DNA of 64,000 nt from Paraburkholderia agricolaris (GTDB lineage Bacteria > Pseudomonadota > Gammaproteobacteria > Burkholderiales > Burkholderiaceae), in the NCBI RefSeq assembly GCF_009455635.1, contig NZ_QPER01000002.1, positions 1,674,001 through 1,738,000 on the forward strand, read 5' to 3'. Below, in pieces: positions 53,189-61,871 of the stretch. The position numbers and the translations under genes were made by a program. Below the pieces are notes generated by a model. The model ran no database searches. It was not told the DNA's origin and saw nothing but the letters and a program-made list of their open reading frames with translations. Position 1 is the stretch's first letter; each line of letters opens with the position of its first letter.

Positions 53189-54064
53189 TTATCCGCTGCG
53201 CGCAAACTCGAGAAAGGCCCGCACGGCAGGCGCCCGTTCGAATTTTCGGAAGGCAAGAGCGATTTCCGAGGCGATCGGCTTGCCGGCGATATTCCGGTAC
53301 ACAACGCCCGGCAAGGTGATGCATCCGGCCAGCGTATGCGGTACGACCGCGACATTGCCGCCAAGCGATACGCATGCCAGCACCGCGGCGAGTGTGCCGG
53401 GACGTGGCCCGAGCCGCGGCGAAAAACGCCCGCGCCGCGCGACTTCGAAGGTGCCGGATTCCTGTTCCGGCAGAACAAAACACTGGTCGTGCAGGTGCGC
53501 AGGTTTAACCGTCGGCGAGCCGGCCAGCGCGGAATTTTCCGGCAGCGCGAGGACGAAGGTATCGCGGTGCACGGTGCTTGACTGAATGCCCTCGACGAGC
53601 GGCATCGGCGGGCGCACGTAGGCTGCGTCGAGCAGGCCGTCGCGCAGCATCCCGGCCGCGCCGTCCATCGGCACCTCGCGAATCGACACATCGACGCTCG
53701 CATAGCGGGCGCGAAAGCCGCTGACCGCCCGCTGCAATACGCCGGCATAGGCCGCCGAAGCGACATAGCCGATTTCGATCCGGCCCAGTTCGCCGCGCTC
53801 GGCGAGAATCGCACGCTCTTCGCCGCGCGCGAGGTGGCCGAGCGCGCTGATTGCTTCGGCGAGGTAGGCGCTGCCTGCCGCACTCAATGCCACCGAGCGC
53901 TTGGTGCGGTGAAAGAGGCGCACGCCGAGCAGCCGTTCGGCTTCCTGAATCAGCTTGGTCAGCGACGGCGCCGCGATGTCCAGTTCCTCCGCCGCGCGGG
54001 AGAAGTGCAGATGCTTCGCGACGCAGACAAATGCATGAATATGGCGGAGTTCGAGTTTTCGCAT
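53189..54064 (-). CDS. LysR-family transcriptional regulator
   Basis: Regulator of 291 residues with the LysR winged helix at the N-terminus (LRHIHAFVCVAKHLHFSRAA, EELDIAAPSLTKLIQEAERL, LGVRLFHRTKRSVALSAAG) and a periplasmic-binding-protein-like effector domain (LGRIEIGYVASAAYAGVLQR and later FVLPEQESGTFEV). The first ATG is at 54064; a TTG at 54082 would add six residues. It is divergent from the efflux pump gene starting at 54174, the probable target. Confidence 0.92.
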   Translation of the reverse strand: MRKLELRHIHAFVCVAKHLHFSRAAEELDIAAPSLTKLIQEAERLLGVRLFHRTKRSVALSAAGSAYLAEAISALGHLARGEERAILAERGELGRIEIGYVASAAYAGVLQRAVSGFRARYASVDVSIREVPMDGAAGMLRDGLLDAAYVRPPMPLVEGIQSSTVHRDTFVLALPENSALAGSPTVKPAHLHDQCFVLPEQESGTFEVARRGRFSPRLGPRPGTLAAVLACVSLGGNVAVVPHTLAGCITLPGVVYRNIAGKPIASEIALAFRKFERAPAVRAFLEFARSG

Positions 54065-54173
54065 GGCTTTCAGTATTTCCAATGCAGCTAATTATTCTGT
54101 GATTTTATGCCAATGACAGGCAATAGCTGCGTGGCTACCATCGAAACACTTCGATTCGACTCCACCCGCCTGT

Positions 54174-55769
54174 ATGCCATCTCCGTCCTCCCGTTCCGCA
54201 CTGCGCACGCAGCCGTCGAACCCAACAGGCGCAAAACCTGTCAACCCCGCATTTGTGCTGGCCACCGCCTCGGCGACCTGTGCGCTGATCGTTCTCGATA
54301 CCAATGTCGTGGCCGTTTCCCTGCCGTCGATCGCACGCTCGTTTCACGCGAGTTTCGCCGCTGTCGAATGGGTGGTCAGCGCCTATATGGTCGCGTTCGC
54401 CGCATGCCTGCTGCCCGCCGGCGGCCTGGCCGATCGGGTCGGCCGCAAGCGCATGCTGTTGCTCGGGCTCGCGGTGTTCTTCCTCGCGTCGCTGGGGTGT
54501 GGCGTGGCGCCATCGGCCGCCATGCTGAACGTGGCGCGCGCGGTCAAGGGCGTCGGCGCCGCGATGCTGCTCACCGCGGCGCTCGCCGTGATCGCCAACA
54601 CCTTCCACGAAGGTCCCGCGCGTGTGCGCGCATGGGCCGTCTGGGGAACCTGCATGGGTCTCGCGACGACGGTCGCGCCGCTCGTCGGCGGCGTGATTAC
54701 CCAATGGCTCGGCTGGCGCTGGATCTTTCTGCTCAATCTGCCGGTATGTGCGGTGCTTGCGTGGTGCGCGTCACGCTCGATTCGCGAGTCGCGCAATCCC
54801 ACCCCCGGTCCACTCGACGCCGCCGGCGGCATTCTGTTCGGTCTGGCGCTCGCGCTCGGCATCTGGGCGCTGATCGAGGTGCCGACCGATGGGCTCGCGA
54901 GCTGGACAACGGGTGCGAGATTGGCGGCATGCGCGCTGTTGTTCGGCGCATTCATTCAGGTGCAACGCGTGCGGGCGCATGCGATGGTCGACCTTGCGCT
55001 GTTCCGCCAGTCGCGCTTTGTCGCCGCCGTGCTCGCTATGTTCGGCTATGCCGCTTGCGCGCAGGTGATGATGACGTTCCTGCCGCTGTACCTGCAGAAC
55101 GCCTTCGGCCTGTCGGCGGTGATGGCGGGCGTCGGCATGCTGCCGTTCGCGCTGGCGATGGTGCTCGGGCCGTACATCGGCGCGCTGCTCGCGAGGCGCT
55201 TGCCGGGCATGGCCTTGCTGTCGGCCGGGCTGGTGCTGATCGCGGCCGGCAATCTGCTGACGGCGTGGGTCGCGGGCGACTCGAGCTATGCGTTAGTGGC
55301 GCTTGGCATGGTCGTGACAGGACTCGGCGCGGGGATCATGAATGGCGACACGCAGAAGGCCATCATGGCTTGCGTGCCGCCGGACCGAACCGGCATGGCC
55401 TCGGGTATCAGCACGACCACGCGCTTCACGGCGATCGTGAGCTCGGTGGGGGTGCTGGGTGCGGTGCTCGCAGCCCGCACGCACACGGCGTTCGTGGCCG
55501 GCATCCCCATGACGCCTGAAGTCGGAGCCGCACTCGACTCGGGGTTCATGTCGCGTGTGCTGGCGGGCGATATGGCCCAGGCCACCGCGCATCTGCCGCC
55601 CGGGTTGCGGATCGCGTTGGTATCGGCCGCGCACGCGAGCTTTGCCAGCGGCTTTGCCGCGGCGCTTGCCGTGGCGGGCGCGATGGCGGTGGCGAGCGCG
55701 GCGGGAATCTGGGTGCTGGGTCGCGGGAGCGATGCAGTGCGGGTGGGCGGAACCGCCTCGAATGGCTAG
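54174..55769 (+). CDS. MFS efflux transporter, EmrB/QacA (DHA2) family, LysR-linked
   Basis: Exporter of 531 residues with about 14 hydrophobic segments. Motifs: LIVLDTNVVAVSLPSIARSF in the first segment, GGLADRVGRKRMLLLGL (motif A), RAVKGVGAAMLLTAALAVIA and LVGGVITQWLGWRWIFLLNL (motif C region). The first 25 residues are polar and the ATG lacks a clear SD. Divergent from a LysR regulator with 109 bp between the starts, which is a common efflux arrangement. Substrate unknown. Confidence 0.9.
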   Translation: MPSPSSRSALRTQPSNPTGAKPVNPAFVLATASATCALIVLDTNVVAVSLPSIARSFHASFAAVEWVVSAYMVAFAACLLPAGGLADRVGRKRMLLLGLAVFFLASLGCGVAPSAAMLNVARAVKGVGAAMLLTAALAVIANTFHEGPARVRAWAVWGTCMGLATTVAPLVGGVITQWLGWRWIFLLNLPVCAVLAWCASRSIRESRNPTPGPLDAAGGILFGLALALGIWALIEVPTDGLASWTTGARLAACALLFGAFIQVQRVRAHAMVDLALFRQSRFVAAVLAMFGYAACAQVMMTFLPLYLQNAFGLSAVMAGVGMLPFALAMVLGPYIGALLARRLPGMALLSAGLVLIAAGNLLTAWVAGDSSYALVALGMVVTGLGAGIMNGDTQKAIMACVPPDRTGMASGISTTTRFTAIVSSVGVLGAVLAARTHTAFVAGIPMTPEVGAALDSGFMSRVLAGDMAQATAHLPPGLRIALVSAAHASFASGFAAALAVAGAMAVASAAGIWVLGRGSDAVRVGGTASNG

Positions 55770-55900
55770 GTTGTGCCGCCTGGTCTGTAATACCCCGGCC
55801 GCGCCGTTTTCCGCTATCGTGTGCTGCCTGCGCGCGCTCAAGTCCTGGTGCGCGCTCCTTTCCAGGTCGTCTCCACGGCCGGCAACGCATCAGCACAAGA

Positions 55901-55928
55901 AATGAGCCATCTCAAATGAGCCATCTCA
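55901..55928 (+). repeat. 14-bp tandem duplication at the start codon of the SnoaL-like gene
   Basis: AATGAGCCATCTCA occurs twice in a row (55901-55914 and 55915-55928). The first copy supplies an ATG and a five-codon reading frame (Met-Ser-His-Leu-Lys) whose TGA overlaps the real ATG at 55916. Confidence 0.9.
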
Positions 55929-56395
55929 ATACCGAACTGATCGAGCGTTTTTACACCGCGTTCCAGCAGCGCGATGCCGACACCATGGCCGCCTGCTACG
56001 CCGACGACGTGGTCTTCAGCGATCCGGCCTTTGGCGAGCTGCGCGGCGAAGAGGCGCGCGATATGTGGCGCATGCTGGTGGCGCGGGCGCAGGATTTCTC
56101 GCTGACGTTCGACGGCGTCGAAGCCGATGAGCACAATGGCCGCGCTCACTGGGTGGCCCGTTACACTTTCAGTCAGACAGGCCGCACGGTGGTCAACCGT
56201 ATCGACGCCCGCTTCAGGTTTCGCGAGGGCCGCATCATCGAACATCGCGATGCGTTCGACCTTTGGCGGTGGACCCGTCAGGCTTTAGGCGTCAAGGGTG
56301 TGCTGCTCGGCTGGACTCCTTTCGTGCAGCGCGCAATCAGGGCACAGGCAAGAAAAGGCCTCGATCTGTATCGCCGCAGACAGCGCAGCGCGTAA
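55916..56395 (+). CDS. SnoaL-like (NTF2-fold) protein
   Basis: Protein of 159 residues with the cone-shaped NTF2/SnoaL fold: LIERFYTAFQQRDADTMAAC, YADDVVFSDPAFGELRGEEA, ARDMWRMLVARAQDFSLTFD and a last strand block RFRFREGRIIEHRDAFDLWR. The C-terminal 40 residues are basic. Such proteins are isomerases, hydrolases or binding proteins; this one has no assigned substrate. The start at 55916 is immediately preceded by a duplicated copy of its own first bases. Confidence 0.85.
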   Translation: MSHLNTELIERFYTAFQQRDADTMAACYADDVVFSDPAFGELRGEEARDMWRMLVARAQDFSLTFDGVEADEHNGRAHWVARYTFSQTGRTVVNRIDARFRFREGRIIEHRDAFDLWRWTRQALGVKGVLLGWTPFVQRAIRAQARKGLDLYRRRQRSA

Positions 56396-56397
56396 GA

Positions 56398-56430
56398 GAC
56401 CAACCGGAGACCAGCCGGAGATCAACCGGA
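56398..56430 (+). repeat. 11-bp tandem repeat (GACCAACCGGA, x3)
   Basis: Three units with one or two changes each follow the stop of the SnoaL-like gene, plus a decayed fourth. No coding role seen. Confidence 0.75.
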
Positions 56431-56515
56431 GGTCAACCCGCTTCGTTCCATCCAGTCTTGCTATGCCCCGGCCAGTTGATGCAGTATTTCGTGATATGAA
56501 CAAGCGGGGAATGCT

Positions 56516-57394
56516 ATGCCGGTAGTGGATGCGTCGTGGGAAGCGTGGCTGAGCAGCAATGTGGCGCGCGGTTGCAGCATCGACTCGATGATCGACGCGA
56601 TGGTGCAGGCCGGCTTCGCCACGGAAGCCGCGCGCGCGGAAGTGCACAGGGCGTTCGGCAAGGACCCGGTTGACGCAGGGGGCTCGCCGCTGGGTGCGAC
56701 CGAGGCCGCGCTGGCGAAAGCCGCGCCGCAAACCTACCAGTACGACACGCCGCCGGTTGCGCGCGGCAATGTGATCCGCGCGCACGATCGCGACGTCCGC
56801 GTGCTGATGCGTTGCGAGCGGCCGCAGGTGATCGTGTTCGCGGATGTGCTGTCGCCTGAAGAATGCAACGAGATGATCGAACGCTCGCGGCACCGGTTGA
56901 AGCGCTCGACTACGGTCAATCCCGCCACCGGCAAGGAAGACGTGATCCGCAACCGCACCAGCGAAGGCATCTGGTACCAGCGCGGGGAAGACGCGTTCAT
57001 CGAGCGGCTGGACCGGCGCATAGCGAGTCTGATGAACTGGCCGGTTGAAAACGGCGAGGGACTGCAGATTCTTCATTACGGCACGACCGGCGAATATCGT
57101 CCGCACTTCGATTATTTCCCGCCCGATCAGGCCGGCAGCGCGGTCCATACCGCGCAGGGCGGCCAGCGCGTGGCGACCCTCGTGATCTATCTGAACGACG
57201 TGCCCGACGGCGGCGAAACGATTTTCCCGGAAGCGGGAATGTCGGTTGCGGCGCGACAAGGCGGCGCGGTGTATTTCCGCTATATGAACGGCCAGCGCCA
57301 ACTCGATCCGCTGACCTTGCACGGCGGTGCGCCGGTGCTCGGCGGCGACAAATGGATCATGACGAAGTGGATGCGCGAGCGCGCCTACGGCTGA
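56516..57394 (+). CDS. Fe(II)/2-oxoglutarate dioxygenase, prolyl 4-hydroxylase type
   Basis: Oxygenase of 292 residues. The P4H double-stranded beta-helix has all ligands: His197 and Asp199 (YRPHFDYFPP), His269 (DPLTLHGGAPVL) and the 2-oxoglutarate Lys279 (GGDKWIMTKW). The block RVATLVIYLNDVPDGGETIF is typical. The N-terminal 80 residues are helical and specific to a group of proteobacterial homologues. The natural substrate (peptide proline or another) is unknown. Confidence 0.9.
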   Translation: MPVVDASWEAWLSSNVARGCSIDSMIDAMVQAGFATEAARAEVHRAFGKDPVDAGGSPLGATEAALAKAAPQTYQYDTPPVARGNVIRAHDRDVRVLMRCERPQVIVFADVLSPEECNEMIERSRHRLKRSTTVNPATGKEDVIRNRTSEGIWYQRGEDAFIERLDRRIASLMNWPVENGEGLQILHYGTTGEYRPHFDYFPPDQAGSAVHTAQGGQRVATLVIYLNDVPDGGETIFPEAGMSVAARQGGAVYFRYMNGQRQLDPLTLHGGAPVLGGDKWIMTKWMRERAYG

Positions 57395-57435
57395 CGCGCA
57401 AGCAATGCAATGCGGGCGGGGCGCGATTTTTGCAG

Positions 57436-58080
57436 CTATTCGGCCGCGTGACGCGCGGCGGCTCGTCCCGCTGCGCCCGCTGACAATTGCTTCAATGCGC
57501 TGCGCGCGCTGACGAAGCCCATACGCATGATCATCAGGCCGATCGCCGCGCCGGCCACGTGGTCGAGCATCGGCATCCCCGCCATGCTGCCGGCCACGCC
57601 GAGGGTCGCGACCAGTGCCGACACCGCATCCATGCGCGCATGCCATGCACTTGCCAGCAGAATCGCCGAGCCGGTGCGCCGGCCTTCGGCGCGCATGTAG
57701 TGGAACAGCGTCTCTTTGGCGATCGTGACGAATCCGCTGACGGCGAGCGCGCAGACTTGCATCGCCGTGCTGGGGTTCAAGGTGGCGGTTTGTCCGATGC
57801 TGTGCCAGAGCATTTCGGCTGCCGTGAGAATCAGCAGGGCGGCGATGAAGAGCGAAGCCACGGCTTGCGACGCGTTGCCGTCTCCTTCGCGGCGTGCGGT
57901 GCTCAGGTTTTTGGTGCTCAGGACCAATACCACGAGCACGACACCGTCGGCGACCAGGTCGCTCAAGGTGTGGATGCCGTCCGCAACCAGGCCGTCCGAA
58001 TGAGCGGTCAGGCCGATGGCGATCTGCATCGCCATGAGAAAGGCGTTGAGCAGCGCGCTGGCGGAGGCGGCTTTAAGCAA
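57436..58080 (-). CDS. Short cation diffusion facilitator (CDF) transporter
   Basis: Membrane protein of 214 residues that should export divalent metal ions against protons. Six hydrophobic segments with the two metal-site motifs: HTLSD in ADGIHTLSDLVADG (segment II) and HARMD in ASAWHARMDAVSAL (segment V). The cytoplasmic C-terminal domain present in most CDF proteins is missing, so dimer control may differ. The start is a TTG at 58080 with AAAAGG eight bases upstream; a stop codon lies four codons before it. Confidence 0.85.
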   Translation of the reverse strand: MLKAASASALLNAFLMAMQIAIGLTAHSDGLVADGIHTLSDLVADGVVLVVLVLSTKNLSTARREGDGNASQAVASLFIAALLILTAAEMLWHSIGQTATLNPSTAMQVCALAVSGFVTIAKETLFHYMRAEGRRTGSAILLASAWHARMDAVSALVATLGVAGSMAGMPMLDHVAGAAIGLMIMRMGFVSARSALKQLSAGAAGRAAARHAAE

Positions 58081-58374
58081 GACAGCCGCCTTTTATGGCG
58101 CGGCTGTGACGGTCGCTGTCTCGCACGGCGGAAGACTGTGGCATTGGGTCGGGACGCTTTATGTTGTCGCAGGAAATTACCTGTCGAACGTGGCGTCCAG
58201 ATGACAGTGCCGCAAGCGCTATAAGCGCTCGGATGCGTTCTGTTTGCCCGGATCTGGGCGAGTGGGGTGCCCGGCCTCAGTGCGCCGGGCGGAACGGGGG
58301 CCAAGCACGGACCAAGCGCTTACCAGGCATGGACCAGGCGCGCGCGGACCGGCGCCCGGCCGCCCGCGCTTCGC

Positions 58375-58809
58375 TCAAGCAGTCTTGTAAACGTCCGGAT
58401 TGTGCAATTCCATATAACGCTCCGGCGTCGTCAGTCCTTTGAAGCCGTGCGGCTCGTAGACGTGGTGAGCGTCGGTCGTGACCAGCACGATCCGGCGCAA
58501 ACCGGTCAACTGTGGGCTGGCAAATACGTGCTTCATCAACGCCGAAGCGTATCCCTTGCCGCGGTAGGCCGGCAGCACGAAGACGTCGCACAGGTAGGCG
58601 AAGGTCGCCTGATCGGTGATCAGGCGGGCAAACGCGATCTGCCTGCCTTCGATATACGCGCCGAAACAGAGCGAGCCCGCCATCGCCCGGTCGAACGTCT
58701 CACGTGGCATGCCCTTCGCCCATGGGGTCTGCTGGGAGAGGAACGCATAGACCATCTCGATGTCGAGATCGGCCTTGTTGTTTGAAATTGTCAGCTCGTT
58801 CGCTAGCAC
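58375..58809 (-). CDS. GNAT-family N-acetyltransferase
   Basis: Acetyl-CoA dependent transferase of 144 residues. The acetyl-CoA loop is YRGKGYASALM in the block DVFVLPAYRGKGYASALM; earlier VYAFLSQQTPWAKGMP and later VLVTTDAHHVYEPHGFK are family features. I place the start at a GTG (58809) because GGAGAG lies five bases upstream; a TTG at 58839 would add ten residues. Acceptor molecule unknown. Confidence 0.88.
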   Translation of the reverse strand: MLANELTISNNKADLDIEMVYAFLSQQTPWAKGMPRETFDRAMAGSLCFGAYIEGRQIAFARLITDQATFAYLCDVFVLPAYRGKGYASALMKHVFASPQLTGLRRIVLVTTDAHHVYEPHGFKGLTTPERYMELHNPDVYKTA

Positions 58810-58939
58810 CGCGTCTCTCCGCCTGTTCTGGTTAAGCAATCAAAGGAAGCAGCGCCGGCAGGGCAGCGTGGTTTCTCTTTACGTTTCTATTTACGTTTTT
58901 ATTCACGCTTCCATTGCCGCTTCACGGCCCGCGTAGTCG

Positions 58940-60379
58940 TCAGCTTTTCGCCGGGCCCTCGACGCCGCGTGAGCCGCCGCCAATGCTCTGTCCTGCGTTG
59001 CGCGCGAGGCCCAGGTAACCGGTCACGGACACCAGCGTCAGCACGCCGGCAAACAGAAACGCCAGGCGGAAATCGTCCAGCGTGAAGACGTGGCCGGTTG
59101 TCTCGCCATTGAAGACCGCTGCCGCGCGCAACGAAACGGCGCCGAAGGCAATGCCCAGACCGATCGTCATCTGGGCGGCGGCGCTCCATAGCGTGCTGGC
59201 CGCGCTCATCTGCGGTTGTGAGACGTCGGCGTAGGCGAGCGTGGCAAGCGTCGAGAATTGCATCGAGCGCGCCACGCCGTAAATGAACACGACGAACAAC
59301 ACCAGCACGAGCGGCACGTTCGGCGTCAGCAGCCCGCAGGCAATGATGAAAATGCCGGCCACCGTCACGTCGATAATCGACACCATGCGGAAACCATAGC
59401 GTTGCAGGATGCGAGTGGTCAGTGCCTTCATGCCGAGATTGCCGAGCGCGCTCGCGAGCAACAGCAGGCCCGACTTGAACGCCGACAAGCCGAAACCCAC
59501 CTGGAACAGCAGCGGCATCAGATACGGCACCGCGCCAATGCCGATGCGGGTGAACGAACCGGTAACCACCGTCACGGAAAAAGTCGGGATTTTCAGCGTG
59601 GAGACGTCGATCAGCGGATGCGGGTGACGTTTCGCATGCTGGAACGCCAGCACGCCCATCAACAAGCCGCCGAGGATGACCGCGCCGGCCACCCAGGGAT
59701 TCTCGCCGGGCTGGCTCGCCAGTTCAGCGCCGTACAGGATCGCCGTCAGCGTGGTGGCGCTCAGCAGGAGTCCGACGACGTCGAGCGGTTTGCGTTCGGT
59801 GCCGCGCAGGTTAGGCACCAGCGCGAGCGCAATGGCCATTGCGGCCAGACCGAACGGCACGTTCAACAGAAAGATCCAGCGCCAGTTCGCATACGTGGTG
59901 ATGAAGCCGCCCACCGGCGGCCCGATCACCGGCGCGGCAATCGCCGGCCATGTGATGGTCGAGATCGCCTGCATCATGCGGCTCTTCTCCGTACTGCGGA
60001 CCACGATCAGGCGGCCGACCGGCACCATCATCGCGCCGCCCATGCCTTGCAGCAGCCGTGCGGCCGTAAATTCGGCCACGTTCTGCGACAAGCCGCACAA
60101 CACCGAAGCCACCGTGAACACGCCGATCGCGCTGAAGAACACCGTGCGCGAGCCGCAGCGGTCGGCAACCCAGCCGCTAACCGGGATGAAAATCGCCAGC
60201 GCCAGCATATAGGCCGTCATGCCCAGACTCAAGCTGTTCGGTCCGACGCCGAACGAGTGCGCCATCTGCGGCAGCGCTGTCGCGATCACCGTGGTGTCGA
60301 GATACTCCATGAAGAAGGTGGCGGCCACGATGTACGGCAGCCAGCCGACGTGCGAATTGCGTGCGCCACCGCCGGTCAT
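58940..60379 (-). CDS. MFS efflux transporter, EmrB/QacA (DHA2) family
   Basis: Exporter of 479 residues with 14 or so hydrophobic segments. Motifs: EYLDTTVIATALPQMAHSFG in segment 1, GWVADRCGSRTVFFSAIGVF (motif A), RLLQGMGGAMMVPVGRLIVV, IAAPVIGPPVGGFITTYANW (motif C region). GAGGAAG five bases before the ATG. It sits on the same strand as the MHS symporter and the PrpB-like gene but with an 80-bp gap, so co-transcription is only possible. Substrate unknown. Confidence 0.9.
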   Translation of the reverse strand: MTGGGARNSHVGWLPYIVAATFFMEYLDTTVIATALPQMAHSFGVGPNSLSLGMTAYMLALAIFIPVSGWVADRCGSRTVFFSAIGVFTVASVLCGLSQNVAEFTAARLLQGMGGAMMVPVGRLIVVRSTEKSRMMQAISTITWPAIAAPVIGPPVGGFITTYANWRWIFLLNVPFGLAAMAIALALVPNLRGTERKPLDVVGLLLSATTLTAILYGAELASQPGENPWVAGAVILGGLLMGVLAFQHAKRHPHPLIDVSTLKIPTFSVTVVTGSFTRIGIGAVPYLMPLLFQVGFGLSAFKSGLLLLASALGNLGMKALTTRILQRYGFRMVSIIDVTVAGIFIIACGLLTPNVPLVLVLFVVFIYGVARSMQFSTLATLAYADVSQPQMSAASTLWSAAAQMTIGLGIAFGAVSLRAAAVFNGETTGHVFTLDDFRLAFLFAGVLTLVSVTGYLGLARNAGQSIGGGSRGVEGPAKS

Positions 60380-60458
60380 GGGGTCTTCCTCATCGCACCG
60401 CGTGTGGATTCGCTGACGCCGCCGGCGTGCCGGCGCGTACTCAGAGTGCGTGTTGACT

Positions 60459-61781
60459 TCATGTTTTTGCGACTACCTTTCGAAAACGTGTTTCCGGCAT
60501 CCGTATATAGACAATCAACGAGATCGCAGCCCATACGGTGACGTACCAGTAGAAATATGACTCATGGCCGCTAGCCTTGAATCGTAACGCAACAAACTCG
60601 GTCGTACCTCCGAGGATCGCAGTGGTCAGCGCATAAGGCAAGCCGACGGCGAGCGCGCGGATGCGTGCCGGAAACAGTTCGGTCTTCGCCAGCATGTGAA
60701 CGGACGTAAAGCCGCTCAGCATGACGAGCCCTGCGAATGACAGCGCGAACGCGACGAACGGGTCTTTGGTGTGGCTCAGCACGGTGAAGAGCGGCACCGA
60801 AAACAGCGTGCAGCACAGGCCGAAGCAGATCAGCACGGGGCGCCGCCCGAACACATCGGACGCGAGGCCGAACAGCGGTTGCAAGGGCATATAGAGCAGC
60901 AGTGCCGCCGCGGATATGAAGGTCGAGCTTTCCTTGCTGAGCCCGACCGAGTTGACCAGGAACTTCTGCATATACACCGTGTACGTATAGAACGCGACGG
61001 TGCCGCCTACCGTGATGCCGATGGCCTGCGCGATCTGCCGCCGATGCTGCCACATCTCCTGCGCGACCGACGGTCCGGGCTGCCGCCTGCTCTGCGCGAA
61101 CGCTTCGGTTTCGGTCACGTTGCGGCGCATATACAGCGCGAAGAGCGCGAGCGCGCCGCCGATCACGAATGGAATGCGCCAGCCCCACGCCTCGATCTGC
61201 TGGGCGCTCAGCAGCCAGCGCTGCATCACCAGCATCAGCGCCAGCGCGCATAACTGCCCGGCCACCACGCTGACCTGAAGAAAGCCGAGATAGAAACCGC
61301 GCCGGTTTTCCGGTGCGATTTCGCTCAGGTAGGTCGCGCTCGTGCCGTATTCGCCCCCCATGCTCAGGCCTTGCAGCAGACGCGCGAAAATCAGCACGAT
61401 CGGCGCGAATACGCCGATCGTCGCGTAACCCGGGGTGAGCGCGATCATCAGGGAGCCGACGCACATCGCCAGCACCGAACCGGTCAGCGCGGATTTACGG
61501 CCGCGCTTGTCGGCATACAGTCCGATCAGCCAGCTACCCACCGGACGCGCGATATAACCGACTGCCGCGATCGCCGCGGTGTTCATCAGTTGCACGGTCG
61601 GTTTGTCGCTGGGGAAAAACGAGTTCGCGAAGTAGATCGAGAAAATGCTGTACGCGAGAAAGTCGTACCACTCGATCAGATTGCCGGCGAGGCCGCCGAC
61701 AATCGAGCGAATCCGCGGCCGCGCGGCAGTATTAACCGTATCAATGCCGTGCTCGCGGCTCGTGTCGGGGGCGCTGGACAT
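60459..61781 (-). CDS. MFS metabolite:proton symporter (MHS family)
   Basis: Importer of 440 residues, 12 hydrophobic segments. MHS marks: VGGLAGNLIEWYDFLAYSIF at segment 1, YIARPVGSWLIGLYADKRGR (motif A), RLLQGLSMGGEYGTSATYLS in segment 4, and ELFPARIRALAVGLPYALTT in segment 10. Substrates of the family are organic acids such as citrate, 2-oxoglutarate or shikimate. GGAGA before the ATG. It follows the PrpB-like lyase gene by 90 bp on the same strand and probably brings in that enzyme's substrate or its precursor. Confidence 0.92.
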   Translation of the reverse strand: MSSAPDTSREHGIDTVNTAARPRIRSIVGGLAGNLIEWYDFLAYSIFSIYFANSFFPSDKPTVQLMNTAAIAAVGYIARPVGSWLIGLYADKRGRKSALTGSVLAMCVGSLMIALTPGYATIGVFAPIVLIFARLLQGLSMGGEYGTSATYLSEIAPENRRGFYLGFLQVSVVAGQLCALALMLVMQRWLLSAQQIEAWGWRIPFVIGGALALFALYMRRNVTETEAFAQSRRQPGPSVAQEMWQHRRQIAQAIGITVGGTVAFYTYTVYMQKFLVNSVGLSKESSTFISAAALLLYMPLQPLFGLASDVFGRRPVLICFGLCCTLFSVPLFTVLSHTKDPFVAFALSFAGLVMLSGFTSVHMLAKTELFPARIRALAVGLPYALTTAILGGTTEFVALRFKASGHESYFYWYVTVWAAISLIVYIRMPETRFRKVVAKT

Positions 61782-61794
61782 CGGGTCTCCTGGT

Positions 61795-61821
61795 TTCCGG
61801 TTGTTCCGGTTGTTCTGGTTG
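61795..61821. repeat. 9-bp tandem repeat (TTCCGGTTG, x3)
   Basis: Three adjacent units, the last with one change, lie in the 90-bp gap between the PrpB-like gene and the MHS symporter gene, just outside the symporter ribosome site. Confidence 0.75.
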
Positions 61822-61871
61822 GAATGGATCCGCGCGGCATCCGCGCGGGGTCTGCGCGCTGTCTATGCAGC

